Source: Cephalothrix simula (Eukaryota; Nemertea; Palaeonemertea; Archinemertea; Cephalotrichidae). From it: a stretch of 64,000 bases of DNA. Below are positions 25,060 through 34,174 of the stretch, in pieces (within the stretch, counting starts at the first letter, position 1; every line of letters starts with the position of its first letter). A program made the position numbers and the translations under genes. The DNA is taken from the NCBI GenBank assembly GCA_035591015.1, contig JAXIUW010000008.1, positions 1 to 64,000 of the forward strand. The letters are read 5' to 3'. The notes beneath the pieces are model-generated. The model saw nothing but the letters and a program-made list of their open reading frames with translations. It had not been told where the DNA came from and made no database searches.

Positions 25060-25166
25060 AAATTGTACACCTTGGATTATTTTTACAGTTACAGCTTACC
25101 CACAAATAATGCCACAAAATGAAGCACTCTTCCACAACAAATAACCATTTATGTTGCCCAAAGCAC

Positions 25167-26477
25167 TCACAATTTGTTGGCGGCTAGTTCAGCCAGCTCA
25201 GAGCGTTCGCCCTTATCTAAAATTATGTGCGCCGACAGAGGGCTGCCCGCTAATGTTCTTACCACATGGGTTAAACCGTTAGAATGCTCATTAATGTAGG
25301 GGTTATCAATTTGAGACGTATCTCCGGTGAGGATTATCTTAGTGCCTTCACCAACACGAGTTATAACCGTTTTAATTTCATGCCGAGTTAGATTTTGAGC
25401 TTCATCTACAATCATAAACTGATGCGGTATGCTGCGCCCTCTAATATAGGTTAGTGGCTCAATTTGCAATATTCCCTCATCAAGCAGGGGCTGGTAGCTT
25501 TTATGCGATTGACGACCGCCATCGGCACGCATTAGGAGGTCTAGGTTGTCAAAGATGGGCTTTAGCCACGGAGCGAGCTTTTCTTCAGCGGTGCCCGGCA
25601 AATATCCAATGTCTTTACCCATCGGAAAAATAGGTCGCGATATCAGCAGCCGACTATAATTATCAGTGTGTAGAACCTGCTGCAATCCGGCCATCAAGGC
25701 CAGCAGAGTTTTGCCCGTTCCGGCCTTGCCCAGCATAGTTACTAAGTTAATGTTAGGATTAAGCAAATTATGTAGAGCTACCTGCTGCTTTATATTGCGT
25801 GGAGTCAGTCCCCAGAGGCTGCTCGGCGGTGCGGCAACCGGTTGTAGCCGGCCATCAATATTGAAGAGCAGTTGCTCTTGCGTACTGGATTGATTTTTGA
25901 GTAATACGGCCTCATTAGGATAGGTATGCGGCAATTTGTCAAAAAACTTTTCTAGCTGAAAGTCTTGGCTGGCATGAATAGCATTCCAATCACTATCTGA
26001 GCAACTTAGATTGTAAAACCCCATTGGCGCAGGGGTTTTGTTATTAGAAAGATTTTCGTAATTAGAACAGGATATACCCAAAGTAGAAGCCTTAATACGC
26101 AGGCTGGCATCTTGACTGATGATGCTGATTTTGCCTTGCTTACACAAGGCTAGGGCATGGTTAAGCACAATGTTACTGCCTCGGCGCAAAGACATGTAGC
26201 GAGGAATGAGGTCTTCTGGCGAGTTATCAAAGAAAATGCGCAACGTAGAGTTGGTCTCAACTCTAGTACCTTTAGATAGGTCACCTTTGAGTCTTAACAG
26301 ATCAATCTGACGCAGCACCGAGCGAGCATTGCTGCCCACCTCAGAAACATCGGCTTTGAAGCGATCTATCTCTTCAATGGCCATAGCCGGGATAATAATC
26401 TCGGCATTTTCAAAGGAATATATAGAATGGGGGTCTGCTAATAATACGCTGGTATCAAGCAAAAAGCGTTTCATCAA
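25167..26477 (-). CDS. PIN domain-PhoH ATPase fusion (PhoH2 type)
   Basis: 436 residues. N-terminal PIN nuclease domain (about 1-140) with acidic residues in FLLDTSVLLADP, PAMAIEEIDRFK and SIISQDASLRIKA. C-terminal PhoH P-loop ATPase with Walker A GKAGTGKT (250-257) and Walker B FMIVDEAQN near 357. Proteins of this layout (YlaK/PhoH2) are RNA helicases with RNase activity in the cases studied. The ATG has a second Met directly after it, so the exact start is open by one codon. It lies 24 bp downstream of mltD on the same strand, probably one transcript. No antitoxin-like partner is seen beside it. Confidence 0.92.
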   Translation of the reverse strand: MMKRFLLDTSVLLADPHSIYSFENAEIIIPAMAIEEIDRFKADVSEVGSNARSVLRQIDLLRLKGDLSKGTRVETNSTLRIFFDNSPEDLIPRYMSLRRGSNIVLNHALALCKQGKISIISQDASLRIKASTLGISCSNYENLSNNKTPAPMGFYNLSCSDSDWNAIHASQDFQLEKFFDKLPHTYPNEAVLLKNQSSTQEQLLFNIDGRLQPVAAPPSSLWGLTPRNIKQQVALHNLLNPNINLVTMLGKAGTGKTLLALMAGLQQVLHTDNYSRLLISRPIFPMGKDIGYLPGTAEEKLAPWLKPIFDNLDLLMRADGGRQSHKSYQPLLDEGILQIEPLTYIRGRSIPHQFMIVDEAQNLTRHEIKTVITRVGEGTKIILTGDTSQIDNPYINEHSNGLTHVVRTLAGSPLSAHIILDKGERSELAELAANKL

Positions 26478-26501
26478 CAGCTTGGTAATGTAAAACTCAA
26501 G

Positions 26502-27626
26502 TTAAAGCGGAATAACAACTAAGCGTTTGGGCAAGGCAGTATCATCACGCAGCTGATTGATGCGCTCTATATCAGCCACCGGAGCATTAAATTTTGTGGC
26601 TAAAGAATTAAGAGTTTCAGTTGGTTGAATATGATGGATAAGCCAATCTCTTGATTGAATATCAGCATCAGAAAGCAGTTTTTCTATCTTTTCACGGGTG
26701 CCAATAGGCATGCGCAACAGGTAGGGGGTAGAGCTTTCGGGCAGGTAGTTGCGATAGAATGATGGATTAAGTTTGGCGATTTTGGATTCGTCAATCTCTA
26801 GATAATGCGCAAGGCTTTCAAAGCTGACGCCCGGAGAAATACGGACTTCTTCAAAGTTTAGAGGCTCTTGAAACTTAACATCGCCAAAGCCATAGGCACG
26901 ATGATTCCTAAAGATAATAACCGAGGCTAAAAAGGCCGGCACATAAGCCCTAGTTTCATCGGGCAGTGTGTCTAATGACCAAAAGTCTTGTGGCAAACCT
27001 TTGCGCTGATTATTACGCATAGCCCAATTGACGGTGCCGGCACCGGCATTGTAGGCCGCTAAGGCTAGCTCCCAAGAATCAAACCGCTGATGGAGATGCT
27101 TTAGATAACGTCCAGCCGCCCAAGCACTGACCAAGGGGTCACGACGTTCGTCATGCCACTCATCGCGTGACAGTTCAAATCTGGTGGCCGTGGGTGCAGT
27201 GAATTGCCATACGCCCACCGCATTGGCATGCGAAATTGCGCTAGAAACATAACTGCTCTCAATAAGTGGCAGGTAGGCCAGCTCATTAGGAATGTTAAGC
27301 TGCTCAAAAATATAGTAAAAATGGTCAATATACCGTGATGACCGCGACAGTCCATCAGCAATTACTCGCCGATGCTTGCTCTTGAATAAGTCTATATAAC
27401 GGCCAACTTTGGCTAGGGCTTGCTCATCAAGGCGTTCATGCAGTGTGTTTAGTGCAAAAGGGCTGTTGCCAATTCCAAGGTTTTCTTTAAGAAGAGAAAA
27501 TGGAACGCTAGACGGCAGTCCCAGCATAAGCCACGCCGAACACGCTATGGCTAAACCAAGAACTAACACAGCCGCTAATCGTTTAGTAAGGGTACGATTG
27601 CGGTTTTTTTTGACTAGCTTAGGCAT
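26502..27626 (-). CDS. mltD: MltD-like membrane-bound lytic transglycosylase with LysM domain
   Basis: 374 residues. An N-terminal hydrophobic segment (about 16-36) is followed by a family-1 SLT domain: Glu123 in LPLIESSYVSSAISHANAVGVWQF is the predicted catalytic acid, and AALAYNAGAG-like motif ALAAYNAGAGTVNWA lies near residue 195. One LysM peptidoglycan-binding domain closes the protein (about 328-374). It cleaves glycan strands, making 1,6-anhydro-muropeptides. E. coli MltD is a lipoprotein with two LysM domains; this one has a single LysM and no lipobox, so it is probably held by an uncleaved signal anchor. A structured GC-rich hairpin lies 80 bp upstream. Confidence 0.9.
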   Translation of the reverse strand: MPKLVKKNRNRTLTKRLAAVLVLGLAIACSAWLMLGLPSSVPFSLLKENLGIGNSPFALNTLHERLDEQALAKVGRYIDLFKSKHRRVIADGLSRSSRYIDHFYYIFEQLNIPNELAYLPLIESSYVSSAISHANAVGVWQFTAPTATRFELSRDEWHDERRDPLVSAWAAGRYLKHLHQRFDSWELALAAYNAGAGTVNWAMRNNQRKGLPQDFWSLDTLPDETRAYVPAFLASVIIFRNHRAYGFGDVKFQEPLNFEEVRISPGVSFESLAHYLEIDESKIAKLNPSFYRNYLPESSTPYLLRMPIGTREKIEKLLSDADIQSRDWLIHHIQPTETLNSLATKFNAPVADIERINQLRDDTALPKRLVVIPL

Positions 27627-27705
27627 AGCTTATAAGGTTTTGATGGGGCTTCATACGGCAAGGATGCAATTAAATTTTCAGCTATTAAATATTAAACAAA
27701 TAGCA

Positions 27706-27761
27706 GGTCGTGCAGGCAGGGCCGCTTGGGGGAAGGGGGGATCGACCCAACCTGCACGATT
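27706..27761. ncRNA. GC-rich long hairpin between hemF and mltD (candidate structured RNA or leader)
   Basis: Arms TCGTGCAGG (27708-27716) and CCTGCACGA (27751-27759) pair perfectly, extended by two G-T pairs outwards and, after a two-by-two internal loop, by GGG (27719-27721) with CCC (27746-27748). The apical loop contains G5-AA-G6, unusual in this AT-rich background. It lies upstream of mltD and downstream of hemF on the minus strand. It does not show SRP, tmRNA or known riboswitch motifs that I can recognise, and there is no T-run for a terminator. Confidence 0.35.
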
Positions 27762-27920
27762 TAACTGTAAAAGGTAAACAGCAAAGCGTTAAGTACAAAC
27801 TTTTTGACAATCACAATAGCTCATGCTTTTGCATAGCAATACCGCACTAGTTCATATCCCTTGAGCTGGGCAACATTGTAATTAAGCTAATCAAAAAAAG
27901 CAACAATAAAACCGCTAAGA

Positions 27921-28817
27921 TTAGTGCGCCCAATCTTTAGGAATTAAAAATCTTTGATATAACTCATGTTCTGCGCTACCCGGTTGCGGCTTCCAGTTAT
28001 AGGTCCACTCTACTTTAGGTGGCAATGAGGCCAATATTGATTCAATTTGACCGCCTGAACGCAGCCCAAACAAAGTTCCTTGGTCATGGAGCAGATTAAA
28101 CTCTACGTAACGACCACGACGATACAGCTGAAACTTGCGCTGACTATCGCTATATGGCAGGTTACGGCGCAGCTCTACGATGGGGGCGTAGGCACTTATG
28201 AATGTTGTGCCTAAATCTTTAATAAATTGGCGCAACACTTGGCGATCTGTGCTGAGATTATTAAAGAAAATGCCCCCAATGCCACGATGCTCACCACGAT
28301 GAGGCAGGTAAAAATAATCATCGCAGGCCTTTTTGAATTGCGGGTAATAGTTAGCATCATATTTGTCACAACACCGTTTTAGTTCTTGATGAAAATGGCG
28401 GCAATCTTCGGCAAATGGATAGTAGGGCGTTAAATCCATCCCACCACCAAACCAAAAAATATCCAAGCATTCAAAGTAGCGCACATTAAAGTGAACCGTA
28501 GGCACAAAGGGATTACGAGGATGGAAGATTAGCGATACACCCGTAGCAAAAAAGGGCTGGCCTTCAATTTGAGGCATGGCTTTATTTAACGGCAACTTCG
28601 GCAATTCTTGGCCGTTGATGGCCGAGAGCAGAACCGCACCACGTTCAAACAGGCTACCATCTTCAACGATATAGGCTAGGCTATGTCCGCCGTCATCACG
28701 TTGCATCTTGTTATGATTAAATGGCTTTTCTTCATAACGCTCAAAGGTGGTGCATATTTCGGCCTGAATGCCCAGCATATCGTCAGCAAGGGCTTCGGCT
28801 GTGCTTGAGTATGCCAT
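27921..28817 (-). CDS. hemF: Oxygen-dependent coproporphyrinogen III oxidase
   Basis: 298 residues, normal for aerobic HemF. Conserved stretches include FFATGVSLIFHPRNPFVPTVHFNVRYFE, FWFGGGMDLTPYYPF, HRGEHRGIGGIFFN, and the C-terminal RGRYVEFNLLHDQGTLFGLRSGGQIESILASLPP. It converts coproporphyrinogen III to protoporphyrinogen IX in the cytosol using O2, so the organism must meet oxygen. No other heme genes are near. The promoter region is shared with the divergent histidine phosphatase gene (80 bp apart). Confidence 0.96.
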   Translation of the reverse strand: MAYSSTAEALADDMLGIQAEICTTFERYEEKPFNHNKMQRDDGGHSLAYIVEDGSLFERGAVLLSAINGQELPKLPLNKAMPQIEGQPFFATGVSLIFHPRNPFVPTVHFNVRYFECLDIFWFGGGMDLTPYYPFAEDCRHFHQELKRCCDKYDANYYPQFKKACDDYFYLPHRGEHRGIGGIFFNNLSTDRQVLRQFIKDLGTTFISAYAPIVELRRNLPYSDSQRKFQLYRRGRYVEFNLLHDQGTLFGLRSGGQIESILASLPPKVEWTYNWKPQPGSAEHELYQRFLIPKDWAH

Positions 28818-28897
28818 GTGTGTATACTGAAAAGATTAAAAACTATGGCTGAAGCCACATTCTAGCACGAGTAGATTATATCCGATGAGAATATCCG

Positions 28898-29656
28898 ATG
28901 AGAATAACAATTGTGAGACATGGAGAAACCTATCAGAACCGCTCAAGAACCGTTCAAGGGCAAAGCGACAGCTTGGGCAGATTAACCCGATTAGGGGTAT
29001 TACAGGCCGAATTATGCGGAGAAGCTCTGCGCCAAGAAGAGTTTGATGCGGTATTCTGTAGCCCACTAGAACGCAGTATGCTGACGATGGCCGCCATAGT
29101 AGAGCGGCTAAACAGTACACTTTCTAGAAAAATAATCTTTGCCGATGAGCTTATGGAGATAGACCTTGGCATTTTAGAAGGCCAGCCTCATCATGCGTGG
29201 AAGGTTATGCTTGGCGAGCATGACCCAGCCACACATTGTCCTGAAAACGGTGAAAGCTGGGTTGAACTCTTTGAGCGTGTGCAGGGCTATTTTAAGGAAC
29301 ACGTGCTAACTTCGGGCTATACAAACATCCTTATTGTTGGACATGGCGGCGTTAATAGAGCCCTGATTGGTTCTGTGATCAACATGCCTATCAAACAGGC
29401 TTGGAGGCCGCCCGGAGAGGGTATTCCCCAGCATAATGCCTGCATTAACTACATAAAATTAAACACTAAAAATAATCCCTCAACCCTTACCGAGGCCATT
29501 GTAAACAGCACTAAGCACTTATCAAGCATAATGCCGGCCAGCACTGCTGGTCAGCGTTGGCTGGGGCATGGTTGGGAAATGCTTGATGAGGAAGACCATA
29601 CCGCTGCTTCATCCGCTGAGGGGCAGTCGCACTTTTTAGAGAAAATCTTTAAGTGA
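28898..29656 (+). CDS. Histidine phosphatase superfamily protein (phosphoglycerate-mutase-like)
   Basis: 252 residues. The N-terminus MRITIVRHGETYQN carries the RHG catalytic motif, a second Arg follows in SPLERSMLTMAAI, the acid in ELMEIDLGILEG, and the second catalytic His in LIVGHGGVNRALIGSV. This is the branch-1 histidine phosphatase fold, which includes cofactor-dependent phosphoglycerate mutase, CobC-like and broad phosphatases. The tail beyond residue 200 is not conserved. An in-frame ATG 15 nt upstream (28883) repeats the same leading codons; the one at 28898 keeps the standard spacing to RHG. The exact substrate cannot be told; a separate mutase (apgM) lies next door. Confidence 0.85.
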   Translation: MRITIVRHGETYQNRSRTVQGQSDSLGRLTRLGVLQAELCGEALRQEEFDAVFCSPLERSMLTMAAIVERLNSTLSRKIIFADELMEIDLGILEGQPHHAWKVMLGEHDPATHCPENGESWVELFERVQGYFKEHVLTSGYTNILIVGHGGVNRALIGSVINMPIKQAWRPPGEGIPQHNACINYIKLNTKNNPSTLTEAIVNSTKHLSSIMPASTAGQRWLGHGWEMLDEEDHTAASSAEGQSHFLEKIFK

Positions 29657-29993
29657 TGCACCATACAATGCTCTATGCATTGCTATACACATAGTAGCAT
29701 TACACATAATAAGTTTACACATCGCTCGGCGGCAACACGCACAGCAGCTAGCAGAAAGCATCATAGAAATTGATGCTGTAGCCTGCTGATAAAAGTTAGT
29801 TAGCAGTCTTTCATTAATTTACTAAAAAGTACCTGTGGCTAGGCGTCTAACAGTCCAGCCCCCCAAAGAACCTAGCCAAAAAACTCAACCTAAAACTGCA
29901 AGCAGTTTTGGGTCGGCGGAGTTTATGCTTGAGCTAACAGCCCAATCCAAAAACTTATCCAAAAAAAGTACAGCCAAAAAACTTATCCACGAG
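29657..29993. other. Convergent intergenic interval with two inverted repeats
   Basis: 337 bp between the 3' ends of the histidine phosphatase gene and apgM. TGGCTAGG (29836-29843) pairs with CCTAGCCA (29871-29878). AAAACTGC (29892-29899) pairs with GCAGTTTT (29902-29909), which ends in a short T-run on either strand and could be a weak bidirectional terminator. A direct repeat AAAACTTATCCA occurs twice near 29950-29990. Confidence 0.5.
29892..29909. terminator. Possible bidirectional terminator hairpin
   Basis: An 8-bp perfect hairpin with loop AA between two convergent genes; the arms themselves supply four T residues on each strand, but no longer U-tract follows. The position supports the idea more than the sequence does. 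Confidence 0.3.
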
Positions 29994-31184
29994 CTAAGAC
30001 AAAAATGCTTCTAGCAATTCTACGCCAGATTTAATATGCAGATTTGCTTGTAGAGCATCAGCTTCACAGTAGTGGCGAGCCTCACCGGGTTGGCCAAGCT
30101 CTTTAACGCGAGCATAGGCAAAGGGAACGGGGTCATAACTATGAGTGCCGGTGCTGACTGGGGTGGCGTGGTCTGAGGTGATTAAGATCTTCAAATCGCC
30201 ATGCTGCTCTCCATACTCAATAAGCGGCCCAAGAACGTGCTCATCAACAGACTGAATAGCATCTATCTTTAGTTCTTGGTTTTTTTGATGGCCGGCCTCG
30301 TCTGGAGCTTCAACATGCAGGTACAGCATATCGTGGTCTTCAAGAGCCTTTACGCCATAGCGACCCTTGGCTACAAAGTCGGTGTCAATATAGCCAGTCG
30401 CTCCGGGGACATCAATCAAATCTGCGCCACAACTCACGGCAATACCACGAACTAAGTCTACTGCGGTAATCACTGCTAAGCTCTTACCACGCAGTGTCTG
30501 AAATGGTGGCAGACTCATTGCGTGTCCCTGACCCCACAACCACACCTGATTGGTGCTATTCAAGCCCTTTTGGTGGCGTTCAGCTAGCACTTGATGCTCG
30601 GCAAAAACCTTGCGTGATAACTCCATTACTTCTAGCAAAACTTGGGCGCCCTCGCCTTGAGGTAGGTGGGCTTCTATGGCTTGGTCAGAAATATCATGCG
30701 GGGGAGTAGTTATCATCTCAACCATTCCGTTGCGCCACACCATCACATGCCGATAGCTAACTCCGCCGTAGAACTCAAGCTGGGGGTGCTTACAGGCATC
30801 ACGCAGACTGTTCACTAGGGCGTGTGCGCTTGTATCATCAAGGTGTCCGCCAGCAAAGTCGGTCATCATACCATCATTTATGGTAACCAAGTTCATGCGA
30901 AAGGCGATATCGTCAGCCCCCATCTTGATGCCCAATGCCGCCGCCTCTATTGGAGAACGGCCGGTATGATATTCTTGCGGTGCGTAACCAAATAAGCCCA
31001 GATTGCCTACATCAGAACCGGGCGGAAAGCCCTCAGGAATGGTCTGCACCAATCCAAACTTGCCTGCCGAGGCTAATTTGTCCATGTTGGGCGTCTTCGC
31101 TAGGGTTAGCGCACTTTGACCCAAGGGATTACCATGTAGCATGTCGCCCATGCCATCACTCTGAATTAAAACATATTTTGTCAT
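29994..31184 (-). CDS. apgM: Cofactor-independent phosphoglycerate mutase, ApgM (archaeal) type
   Basis: 396 residues, alkaline-phosphatase superfamily. QSDGMGD near residue 10 holds the first metal-binding Asp; GSDVGNLGLFGYAPQEYHTGRSPIEAAALGI follows the family plan; the second metal site is in HVEAPDEAGHQ and ITSDHATPVSTGTHSYDPVPFA. The length near 400 separates it from the 510-residue GpmI. It interconverts 3- and 2-phosphoglycerate in glycolysis. The type is common in archaea and in some bacteria such as Bacteroidetes and deltaproteobacteria. The neighbouring phosphatase at 28.9 kb could be a second, cofactor-dependent activity. Confidence 0.9.
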   Translation of the reverse strand: MTKYVLIQSDGMGDMLHGNPLGQSALTLAKTPNMDKLASAGKFGLVQTIPEGFPPGSDVGNLGLFGYAPQEYHTGRSPIEAAALGIKMGADDIAFRMNLVTINDGMMTDFAGGHLDDTSAHALVNSLRDACKHPQLEFYGGVSYRHVMVWRNGMVEMITTPPHDISDQAIEAHLPQGEGAQVLLEVMELSRKVFAEHQVLAERHQKGLNSTNQVWLWGQGHAMSLPPFQTLRGKSLAVITAVDLVRGIAVSCGADLIDVPGATGYIDTDFVAKGRYGVKALEDHDMLYLHVEAPDEAGHQKNQELKIDAIQSVDEHVLGPLIEYGEQHGDLKILITSDHATPVSTGTHSYDPVPFAYARVKELGQPGEARHYCEADALQANLHIKSGVELLEAFLS

Positions 31185-31306
31185 TGTCTATTTGATTGTT
31201 CAGATGCTAGCAGTATCAGTAGTTCTTGTGGTGAACAGCTCATAAGCCAATAGTGTGTCGTAGAAGCACTGATTATATAGTGTTTAGTTAGCAAGGCCGC
31301 CGGGCA

Positions 31307-32206
31307 TTATGTTGTGCGGCGTGGTGGCACGAGCTTGATTTTATCTTTAGAGCTAATATATACACCGATCACAATTATTATGCCACCTAGCACCTGATAG
31401 AGATTCGGCAATTCAGTCAGCCACACCCAAGCGATTACAGCGGTTACCGCCGGTATTGAATAGGTAAACGGTACAACTTTGCTTACAGGAGCGTAAGATA
31501 TTGCATAAGACCAAGCCGTAAAGGCAATGGCGGTGGGGCCTATTCCTAAAAACAAGACCACAAGTTGCCCTTCAAATGATGCATTTTGCCACGCTAAGAT
31601 AGGCTCTGGCGTGAACGGCAGCGTGGTTAAAGTGCCAGCTAGCATAGAATAAGCAGTAATCTCAAGTACGCTATATTTTTTAAGACCAGATTTGATAGCG
31701 ATAGAATAGATAGAGGCGGTTAGTGCTGCCAACAGTATCAAGATGGCATCCATATTAAAAGATACTTGGGCATCTTGACTGTAGAAAATAATTAACATAG
31801 AGCCTGAAAAACCAATCAGCGAGCCCAACATTCCCTTAATGCCCGAACGCTCACCAGAGAATATATTAGAAAGAATTAAGGTCATTATGGGTGCGGTAGT
31901 AATAAGCAAGCTGGCCGAGGCTGAGTTGACGGTGCGCTCTCCATAAGAAATTAATAGCTGATAGGCCGTAAAACCAATTACACCATAAAATAAAAACAAT
32001 AATAGGTCGGTCTTACTGGGGAGGCGGCGCACCTTAATCATCACAAAGGGCAACATTATGATGGTGGCAATGAATATTCTAAAGAATGACAAATAATTGG
32101 GCGAAAAGTCTTTAAGAGCAACTCTGATGCCAACAAAGGCCGATGCCCATAGCGTAATAGCTACAAATAGCGCAATGCTTAGCTTAATTAAGTTAGATTT
32201 ATTCAT
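31307..32206 (-). CDS. EamA/DMT-family transporter
   Basis: 299 residues with ten predicted membrane spans arranged as two EamA repeats (about 10-140 and 150-285). Typical positions include WASAFVGIRVALKDFSP at the start of repeat 1 and the repeat-2 segment PVSKVVPFTYSIPAVTAVIAWVWLTELP. A basic C-terminus (KLVPPRRTT) suggests the cytosolic side. These permeases move amino acids, nucleobases or other small metabolites; substrate unknown. The gene stands alone; the divergent neighbour is kdsB. Confidence 0.88.
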   Translation of the reverse strand: MNKSNLIKLSIALFVAITLWASAFVGIRVALKDFSPNYLSFFRIFIATIIMLPFVMIKVRRLPSKTDLLLFLFYGVIGFTAYQLLISYGERTVNSASASLLITTAPIMTLILSNIFSGERSGIKGMLGSLIGFSGSMLIIFYSQDAQVSFNMDAILILLAALTASIYSIAIKSGLKKYSVLEITAYSMLAGTLTTLPFTPEPILAWQNASFEGQLVVLFLGIGPTAIAFTAWSYAISYAPVSKVVPFTYSIPAVTAVIAWVWLTELPNLYQVLGGIIIVIGVYISSKDKIKLVPPRRTT

Positions 32207-32489
32207 AGCTTGCCGATGGTTATCAATATGTTGTCAAAAGTGATGAATAGTTGTTGATGTTTGTTGATAGTTGTTAATAAGTAGGCTACCAATAATTAGG
32301 TTGCTCATAAGTAGATTAAACGGCGACTACGCTATATTATCTCAGTCAGATTGATTGTTAATACCTAAAAGTAAGTCATATCTAAGTCATAGGTTAAATA
32401 GCTCGGAACGTGCTAAAATGCAGTTCTAGTTTAGCCACCATACTACCAGCTATCTTAGAAGTTTAGACTAAAAGACTAATTATTTATAA

Positions 32490-33257
32490 GTGAGTTCGCA
32501 ACAGTTACATAATAATCCAGTCTGGGTTGTTATTCCAGCACGTTACGGTTCTACCCGACTGCCAGCTAAGCCCTTGGTTAAAATTGGTGGCCAGCCGATG
32601 ATAGAGCACGTCTACAAGCAAGCTCGGCAAGCCAAACTAGCCGACAGAGTTATTGTAGCTACCGACCATCCAGACATACAGAACACGGTTAAGAGCTTTG
32701 GCGGTGAGGTAGTTCTTACCAAAGATTGCCATAGTGGCAGTGATAGAGTAGCTCAAGCCGTGGAGCAGTTAGAAACAGAGGGCATTCCGCCCCGCTGGAT
32801 TGTAAACGTACAGGGCGATGAACCCCTTATTAATCCGCAAGACATTGACACCCTGATTGGTGAAGGGCAACGCTTGGATGTGAGCATGGCCACACTGTAC
32901 CATCCCTGCCCTGCAGAACAAATGCAGTCAGAGCAAGTAGTTAAGGTTGTTTTAGATGCTGCTGGTCGGGCACTGTATTTTTCACGAGCACCAATTCCCT
33001 TTAGCCGAGCCGCTACTGATCAGGGTTTGCAGCACATGGGCATTTATTTATTTAGTGCCGAGTTCTTAAAGCTCTTTGTGAGCATGCCGCCCAGTCCACT
33101 TGCCCAGCAAGAGCAGCTAGAACAACTAAGAGCCTTAGAGAACGGTCATGCAATATACTGCTTCTTAGCTAGCAGTCCATCAGTGGGGGTAGATGTTCAG
33201 GCTGATGTAGAATTGGTTGAGCAGATTTTGGCCAAAAAATCTCAAACACTAGCCTAA
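32490..33257 (+). CDS. kdsB: 3-deoxy-manno-octulosonate cytidylyltransferase (CMP-Kdo synthetase)
   Basis: 255 residues from a GTG start at 32490. Nucleotide-binding VIPARYGSTRLPAKPLVKIGGQPMIEHV, then ATDHPDIQNTV, SGSDRVAQA, VQGDEPLINP and YLFSAEFLKLF follow KdsB closely. It activates Kdo as CMP-Kdo for inner-core LPS. First of a kdsB-kdsA-kdsD run on the plus strand, with 68 bp to kdsA. No strong Shine-Dalgarno sequence; the GTG is the only start near the conserved beginning. Confidence 0.95.
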   Translation: MSSQQLHNNPVWVVIPARYGSTRLPAKPLVKIGGQPMIEHVYKQARQAKLADRVIVATDHPDIQNTVKSFGGEVVLTKDCHSGSDRVAQAVEQLETEGIPPRWIVNVQGDEPLINPQDIDTLIGEGQRLDVSMATLYHPCPAEQMQSEQVVKVVLDAAGRALYFSRAPIPFSRAATDQGLQHMGIYLFSAEFLKLFVSMPPSPLAQQEQLEQLRALENGHAIYCFLASSPSVGVDVQADVELVEQILAKKSQTLA

Positions 33258-33325
33258 ACAACCTAAAGATAAAGATAATCCAAAAACTTCTTTTAAGATA
33301 AAACGCCTCCCACAGAGCTAATACT

Positions 33326-34174
33326 ATGACTAGTCATAATAAAATTAATGCATTGGCTGAACAGTCAAGTTTTTACAATAAGCGTCTGCCATTTTTTGTG
33401 TTAGCCGGCCCCGATGTTATTGAAGACGCTCTACGGCCGGGGCAAACAGCGCGGATTGCTGAACGCCTGATAAAAATAGCCCATGGTTTAGATGTTCCCT
33501 TGGCCTTCAAGGTTTCTTATGATAAGGCTAATCGGACTGCCCTGAGAAATTTCCGTGGCCCGGGCTTAGACCAAGCACTAAGTCTGTTCAAAGAGCTAAA
33601 GCAAACTTTTAATGTTTTGCTGCTTTCAGATGTGCATCGTTTTGAAGAGATAGAGCCCGCCGCTGAAGTTTTAGACATACTGCAAATACCGGCTTTTTTA
33701 TCACGACAGACTGATTTTTTGGTTGAGGTTGCTCGCACGCATAAAATAGTCAATCTTAAAAAGGGGCAGTTTATGGCACCACGTGATGTTGAACATGCCC
33801 TCAACAAGCTGACCAGCACCGGCAATGAGCGCATAATACTCACCGAGCGAGGTTATATGTTTGGCTATAACAACATGGTGGTTGATATGCGTGGTTTTCC
33901 AATTATGAAGAGCTTTGGTTATCCGGTAGTCATTGATGCCACACATAGCATTCAGCTGCCCAGTGGTGCCGGTGGGCAATCTGGTGGCGAGCGACAGTTT
34001 GTGAATACCATAGCCCGAGCAGCAGTGGCCGCCGGTGCCGATGGTATATTTATGGAAACCCATGATGAGCCAGATCAGGCATTGTGCGATGGTCCGAACA
34101 TGATTAATGTTAATGATGTAGAAGATTTAATCAGGCAGCTTTTAGATATATATCAGGTAGTCAATGGACGATAA
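33326..34174 (+). CDS. kdsA: 3-deoxy-8-phosphooctulonate synthase with Asp at the metal-ligand position
   Basis: 282 residues. KdsA landmarks: FKVSYDKANRTALRNFRGPGL, LQIPAFLSRQTDFLVEVA, VNLKKGQFMAPRDV, TERGYMFGYNNMVVDMRGF, DATHSIQLPSGAGGQSGGERQFV, METHDEPDQALCDGPNM. It condenses PEP with arabinose 5-phosphate to Kdo-8-phosphate. At the position that is Cys in metal-dependent enzymes (A-G-P-C) and Asn in the E. coli metal-independent enzyme, this protein has Asp30 (LAGPDVIED); the other ligand positions (His, Glu, Asp) are kept. Its end overlaps kdsD by 11 bp. Whether it needs a metal is open. Confidence 0.95.
   Translation: MTSHNKINALAEQSSFYNKRLPFFVLAGPDVIEDALRPGQTARIAERLIKIAHGLDVPLAFKVSYDKANRTALRNFRGPGLDQALSLFKELKQTFNVLLLSDVHRFEEIEPAAEVLDILQIPAFLSRQTDFLVEVARTHKIVNLKKGQFMAPRDVEHALNKLTSTGNERIILTERGYMFGYNNMVVDMRGFPIMKSFGYPVVIDATHSIQLPSGAGGQSGGERQFVNTIARAAVAAGADGIFMETHDEPDQALCDGPNMINVNDVEDLIRQLLDIYQVVNGR

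Noticed and set aside
25167-26477. PIN-PhoH gene as half of a toxin-antitoxin pair
   Set aside because: The small antitoxin-like gene that accompanies PhoAT-PhoH2 in mycobacteria is missing; neighbours are mltD and lpoB-like.
27706-27761. Small SRP RNA
   Set aside because: The size, the GGTCAGG-like and GGAA tetraloop-like conserved domain IV parts are not present.
27409-27777. 122-codon plus-strand frame over the mltD start and the GC-rich hairpin
   Set aside because: Most of it is antisense to a well-supported gene; the rest is the hairpin region.
29950-29990. Two DnaA-box-like sequences (TTATCCAAA, TTATCCACG) about 30 bp apart
   Set aside because: Each matches only 8 of 9 positions, there are just two, and no dnaA, dnaN, gidA or parAB genes are near; probably a short direct repeat.
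33701-34063. 120-codon minus-strand frame in kdsA
   Set aside because: Antisense shadow of a firmly identified enzyme.
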